64,000 nucleotides of DNA, from NCBI RefSeq assembly GCF_007988885.1, contig NZ_BJUZ01000005.1:1-64000 (forward strand), in the 5' to 3' direction. Position 1 is the first letter of the stretch. Every line of letters begins with the position of its first letter. Positions 61,300 through 64,000 of this stretch are shown here, piece by piece. Position numbers and translations under genes: made by a program. The DNA is from Gluconobacter wancherniae NBRC 103581. Its GTDB lineage: Bacteria > Pseudomonadota > Alphaproteobacteria > Acetobacterales > Acetobacteraceae. The notes beneath the pieces were generated by a model. The model ran no database searches. It was not told where the DNA came from and was given only the letters and a program-made list of their open reading frames with translations.

Positions 61300-62673
61300 T
61301 TGGGTCTTGTCGGGAGGGTCACTGTCGTACTCGCAGTGGCCATCACGATGGTCTTCCTGGCCAATGCTGTTTTCTACGAAGAAGCTGAAACCTATATCGT
61401 CGATGATGCGCGGATTGCGCAGCTTGGCGAGGCTCTCAGCACGGATTTGCGTGTTCTGGCGGCAGCGCCCCTTACACAGCGGTCTTTCCTTGCCGTGATG
61501 CTTTCGGGCGCGGAGCTCAATCTGAGCTGGCAGCCCGTGAATACTGTGCCTGCCAGACATGGCGCGCATTTGTCCTATGGACTCGGGCAACTTACCCGAC
61601 GCCTGATCGAGAATGATCCGGCGCTCGTCCATGCTCATCTTTCGCTTTATACGATTGGCGCCGGTGTTTCGGACGTCATGGGTTCCGTCCAGCTTCCGGA
61701 CGGTAGCTTTATTTTCTTTCGCGTGCCAGGAATGCTCGGTCGCCACCAGCATGTTACCCGCGGACTTGCGTCTGCCGCCATCGTCGCTGGTGCGGTTGTG
61801 CTGGCTGCGACGATGCTTGTTCGCGGCCTGAGCATGCCTCTACGCGCGCTGGCAGGTGTTGCTGACCGGATTGGCTCAAACGAGACGTGGGTCCCGCTGG
61901 ATGAGCGCGGACCTCGCGAAGTCCGTGGTCTCGCGCGCGCCATGAACGCCATGCAGAAGCGGATTCAAAGCCTGATTAACGATCGTACGCAGGCGCTTGC
62001 GGCTGTATCACACGATCTGCGGACGCCCCTCACAAGGCTTAGGCTGCGATGTGGGTTTCTGAATGATGGTGAAGCCCAGTCTGCGATCGAAGCGGATCTG
62101 GACGAAATGGAAGCCATGGTGAATGGCGTTCTTGCCTATCTTTCAGGCGCGGATGATCCGGAGGTTCCCAGAACGATCAATCTTGTTGCGACTCTGGCCA
62201 CGCTTCTGGACGACCACGCCGACCGTGGGCGGGATGCACGATATGAAGGACCGGACAGAGCGCTCGTCAGGGTGCGGCCTCTGGCGATCAAGCGCGTTCT
62301 GTCCAATCTGATCGAAAACGCTCTTAATTACGGCGGTAATGTTCTGGCAACGCTTGAGCGTACCGCAGATGGTGGTGTGCAGGTTTCCATCAGCGATAAT
62401 GGCCCCGGCATTCCCGAGAGCGAATATGAACGTGTTCTGGCCCCTTTCTACAGGCTGGAGAGCTCACGCTCCCGACAGACGGGCGGTATGGGACTCGGGC
62501 TGGCTATTGTGACGCGTGAAATTGCTCGAGAGGGGGGATACCTTAAACTCGGGCGTGGAGATGCCTCTAAGGGATATGGTGGGCTGTGTGCCACAATCGT
62601 GCTTCCTCCATCGGAGGAGCCGGTCTCAGCGCGCGGAAGCAGGACTAATCCGGTCCGGGGTCTTGCTTCCTGA
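61300..62673 (+). CDS. Sensor histidine kinase (EnvZ-like)
   Basis: 457 aa: membrane helix 1 (about 5-22), a periplasmic region, membrane helix 2 (about 155-175), HAMP, a HisKA domain with AVSHDLRTPLTRLRL (His near residue 238) and an ATPase domain with N box SNLIENALNYG, DNGPGIP and GGMGLGLAI. No ATG or GTG fits: the frame is open only from 61261, so translation starts at TTG 61300 or a CTG at 61267. Signal unknown. Confidence 0.87.
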   Translation: MGLVGRVTVVLAVAITMVFLANAVFYEEAETYIVDDARIAQLGEALSTDLRVLAAAPLTQRSFLAVMLSGAELNLSWQPVNTVPARHGAHLSYGLGQLTRRLIENDPALVHAHLSLYTIGAGVSDVMGSVQLPDGSFIFFRVPGMLGRHQHVTRGLASAAIVAGAVVLAATMLVRGLSMPLRALAGVADRIGSNETWVPLDERGPREVRGLARAMNAMQKRIQSLINDRTQALAAVSHDLRTPLTRLRLRCGFLNDGEAQSAIEADLDEMEAMVNGVLAYLSGADDPEVPRTINLVATLATLLDDHADRGRDARYEGPDRALVRVRPLAIKRVLSNLIENALNYGGNVLATLERTADGGVQVSISDNGPGIPESEYERVLAPFYRLESSRSRQTGGMGLGLAIVTREIAREGGYLKLGRGDASKGYGGLCATIVLPPSEEPVSARGSRTNPVRGLAS

Positions 62674-62715
62674 ATTAAAGTGGCACATCTCAAGGGCAAC
62701 TGGAGAATGAGAGCC

Positions 62716-63288
62716 ATGACTTCAATGCTGATCGAGACTGAGGATACCCCGAACCCCGCGACCCTGAAATTTCTTCCGGGTCGCAGCGTGACGGGCGATT
62801 CCCGTCCTGTTGATTTTGGCGATGCGGATGCGGCTGTAGGTCGTTCGGCGCTTGCGGAATCATTGTTTGATCTTCCGGATGTGCGACGTGTGTTTCTGGG
62901 AAGCAACTTCGTTTCCATCACCAAGGCTGATGGTGTCAGCTGGGGTGATGTGAAGCCTGTCGTGCTCACTGCGCTGACGGAATTCTTTGCGACTGGCCGA
63001 CCGGTTCTGGCGGGTCATCAGGATACTGTCGAACATGATATCGCCCCTGAAGACAAGGAAGTCGTGGCTCAGATCCGCGAGCTTCTTGATACACGGGTCC
63101 GTCCGGCTGTTGCTGGGGACGGTGGCGATATCGCATTCCGTGGCTACAAGGACGGCATCGTATACCTGACGATGCAGGGTGCATGTTCGGGTTGCCCGTC
63201 TTCCCGCGCGACGCTTAAGCATGGCGTCGAGAACATGCTCCGTCATTACGTGCCGGAAGTGGTTGCGGTCGAGCAGGTCGAGGATTGA
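62716..63288 (+). CDS. NifU-family Fe-S scaffold/carrier protein
   Basis: 190 aa. N-terminal Nfu domain (TEDTPNPATLKFLPG and SLFDLPDVRRVFLGSNFVSI) plus C-terminal NifU domain with the cluster-binding CxxC in GACSGCPSS near residue 154. Such proteins deliver 4Fe-4S clusters to enzymes such as aconitase. GGAG lies ahead of ATG 62716; ATG 62707 is possible but too near the ribosome site. Confidence 0.9.
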   Translation: MTSMLIETEDTPNPATLKFLPGRSVTGDSRPVDFGDADAAVGRSALAESLFDLPDVRRVFLGSNFVSITKADGVSWGDVKPVVLTALTEFFATGRPVLAGHQDTVEHDIAPEDKEVVAQIRELLDTRVRPAVAGDGGDIAFRGYKDGIVYLTMQGACSGCPSSRATLKHGVENMLRHYVPEVVAVEQVED

Positions 63289-63291
63289 GGA

Positions 63292-63945
63292 ATGGAGCAG
63301 CAGACATCTGACCTGCCCGTAATGGATATGAACGAAACGGCTGTACCGTCTGGTCCGGTGCCGGGTGCGGAGAAGCTGTTTACGGATGCGAGAACACCAC
63401 AGGCGTTTTCGCCGCGTCCGGTCAGTGAAGATGTTCTGCGTCGCCTGTATGATCTGGTGAAGCTTGGCCCAACCTCGGGTAACTGCTCTCCGGGTCGTTT
63501 TGTCTTTCTGACTAATCAGGATTCGCGTGAGCGCATTCGCCCTGCGCTGTCTCCAGGGAATGTTGAGCGGGCCATGAGTGCCCCGGTTCTGGCCGTTATC
63601 TGTCAGGACCCATTGTTCTTTGAGACATTGCCGCGGCTTGGGTCTCAGGAAGGTCTGCGGGACTGGTTTGCAGCAGATGTCGGCCTTTCGGAAGAAACGG
63701 CGTTTCGTAATAGTACGCTAGAAGGCGGCTATCTGATTATTGCTGCGCGAATGCTTGGCCTGTCAGTGATGCCAATGTCTGGTTTCGATAGCTTCATGGT
63801 TGAAGATGCGCTTCTTGCGGCAACGGGTTGGCGGGCAAATTTTCTGGTTGGTCTAGGCTATCCGGCAGAAAACGAACCACATCCAGATCATGCAGTACCC
63901 CGGGCACCTCGTCTTGATTTCGGTGAAGCCTGTCTGTGTCTCTGA
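63292..63945 (+). CDS. Nitroreductase-family protein, RutE-like
   Basis: 217 aa FMN-type fold. FTDARTPQAFSPRPVSED and KLGPTSGNCSPGRFVFL near residue 60 match the malonic-semialdehyde reductase (RutE/HadB) branch. It would reduce a reactive aldehyde with NAD(P)H, but the rut genes are not nearby, so a different substrate is possible. It begins 4 bp after the NifU gene's stop. Confidence 0.82.
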   Translation: MEQQTSDLPVMDMNETAVPSGPVPGAEKLFTDARTPQAFSPRPVSEDVLRRLYDLVKLGPTSGNCSPGRFVFLTNQDSRERIRPALSPGNVERAMSAPVLAVICQDPLFFETLPRLGSQEGLRDWFAADVGLSEETAFRNSTLEGGYLIIAARMLGLSVMPMSGFDSFMVEDALLAATGWRANFLVGLGYPAENEPHPDHAVPRAPRLDFGEACLCL

Positions 63946-64000
63946 AAACTCTGGTTTTTAATGGCGCCGGTGCTGGTGCGGGACACACCAACCTGATCGC
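63936..64000 (+). CDS. Start of a further gene, cut by the window end
   Basis: From a GTG at 63936, overlapping the reductase end by 10 bp, 21 codons are open: SLKTLVFNGAGAGAGHTNLI. A short beta strand and a glycine-rich turn recall the N-terminal domain of biotin-protein-ligase-like amidotransferases, but too little is present for a family call. Confidence 0.35.
   Translation, partial: MSLKTLVFNGAGAGAGHTNLI

Noticed and set aside
1-64000. CRISPR array
   Set aside because: No set of regularly spaced direct repeats was seen anywhere, and no cas gene.

Overview
The window looks like chromosome of an acetic acid bacterium (Acetobacteraceae, Alphaproteobacteria). The pointers are two OprB-type sugar porins, an NAD-type isocitrate dehydrogenase beside aconitase, ThyX, an SspB of the alphaproteobacterial type, a circularly permuted two-piece tmRNA, and a Hint-domain surface protein. 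No species can be named from sequence alone. All calls come from reading the sequence; no database search was run.

Left core (1-11.8 kb): cysteine synthase diverges from an Rrf2 regulator that heads a sulfite-assimilation operon (siroheme synthase, DUF2849, sulfite reductase hemoprotein, DUF934). A LysR gene diverges from icd-acn, two consecutive TCA-cycle steps. A shikimate/quinate dehydrogenase-like gene closes this part.

Accessory region (about 11.8-27.75 kb): a Hint-domain repeat protein, insertion-sequence wreckage (a decayed IS3 OrfA and a dead IS5-type transposase), an HUH replication endonuclease and tyrosine integrase B. Then comes a clean integrative mobilizable element of about 8.66 kb bounded by 27-bp direct repeats (19064-19090 and 27723-27749). 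The right repeat is the 3' end of tRNA-Leu(UAA). The element carries a secreted protein of unknown function, a candidate oriT, MobC, a MobA-type relaxase, integrase A and one large AT-rich cargo gene. That gene encodes a nucleoside-phosphorylase-like domain fused to a STAND/NACHT-like module whose P-loop is eroded, and is the best candidate here for an undescribed (probably anti-phage) system. The two integrases start 93 and 90 bp from their att copies, so two related elements sit in tandem in one tRNA gene.

Right core (27.8-64 kb): an overlapping operon encodes a polyamine-type ABC transporter whose ATPase has lost its catalytic motifs and whose permease is half length, followed by YcgN, a YgjP-type metallopeptidase and tRNA-Leu. 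Next are envelope genes: YqjD/YqjE-like proteins, a DUF1656-HlyD-outer-membrane efflux operon without its usual FUSC pump, a hydrolase, a DnaJ-family chaperone with a coupled 57-aa protein, a POT peptide transporter, an OprB/TonB-receptor/OprB cluster with a Fur-like box, a POTRA-only periplasmic protein, a secreted phospholipase D, a periplasmic peroxiredoxin, a lytic transglycosylase with SPOR domain, a Wzm/Wzt glycan exporter and a beta-propeller protein. The last 10 kb hold a TetR-controlled isochorismatase-like/AbrB pair, sspB next to ssrA (trans-translation tagging and delivery to ClpXP), thyX, an SDR, class II fructose-bisphosphate aldolase, an OmpR/EnvZ-type two-component pair, a NifU-like Fe-S protein, a RutE-like reductase and the start of one more gene cut by the window end.
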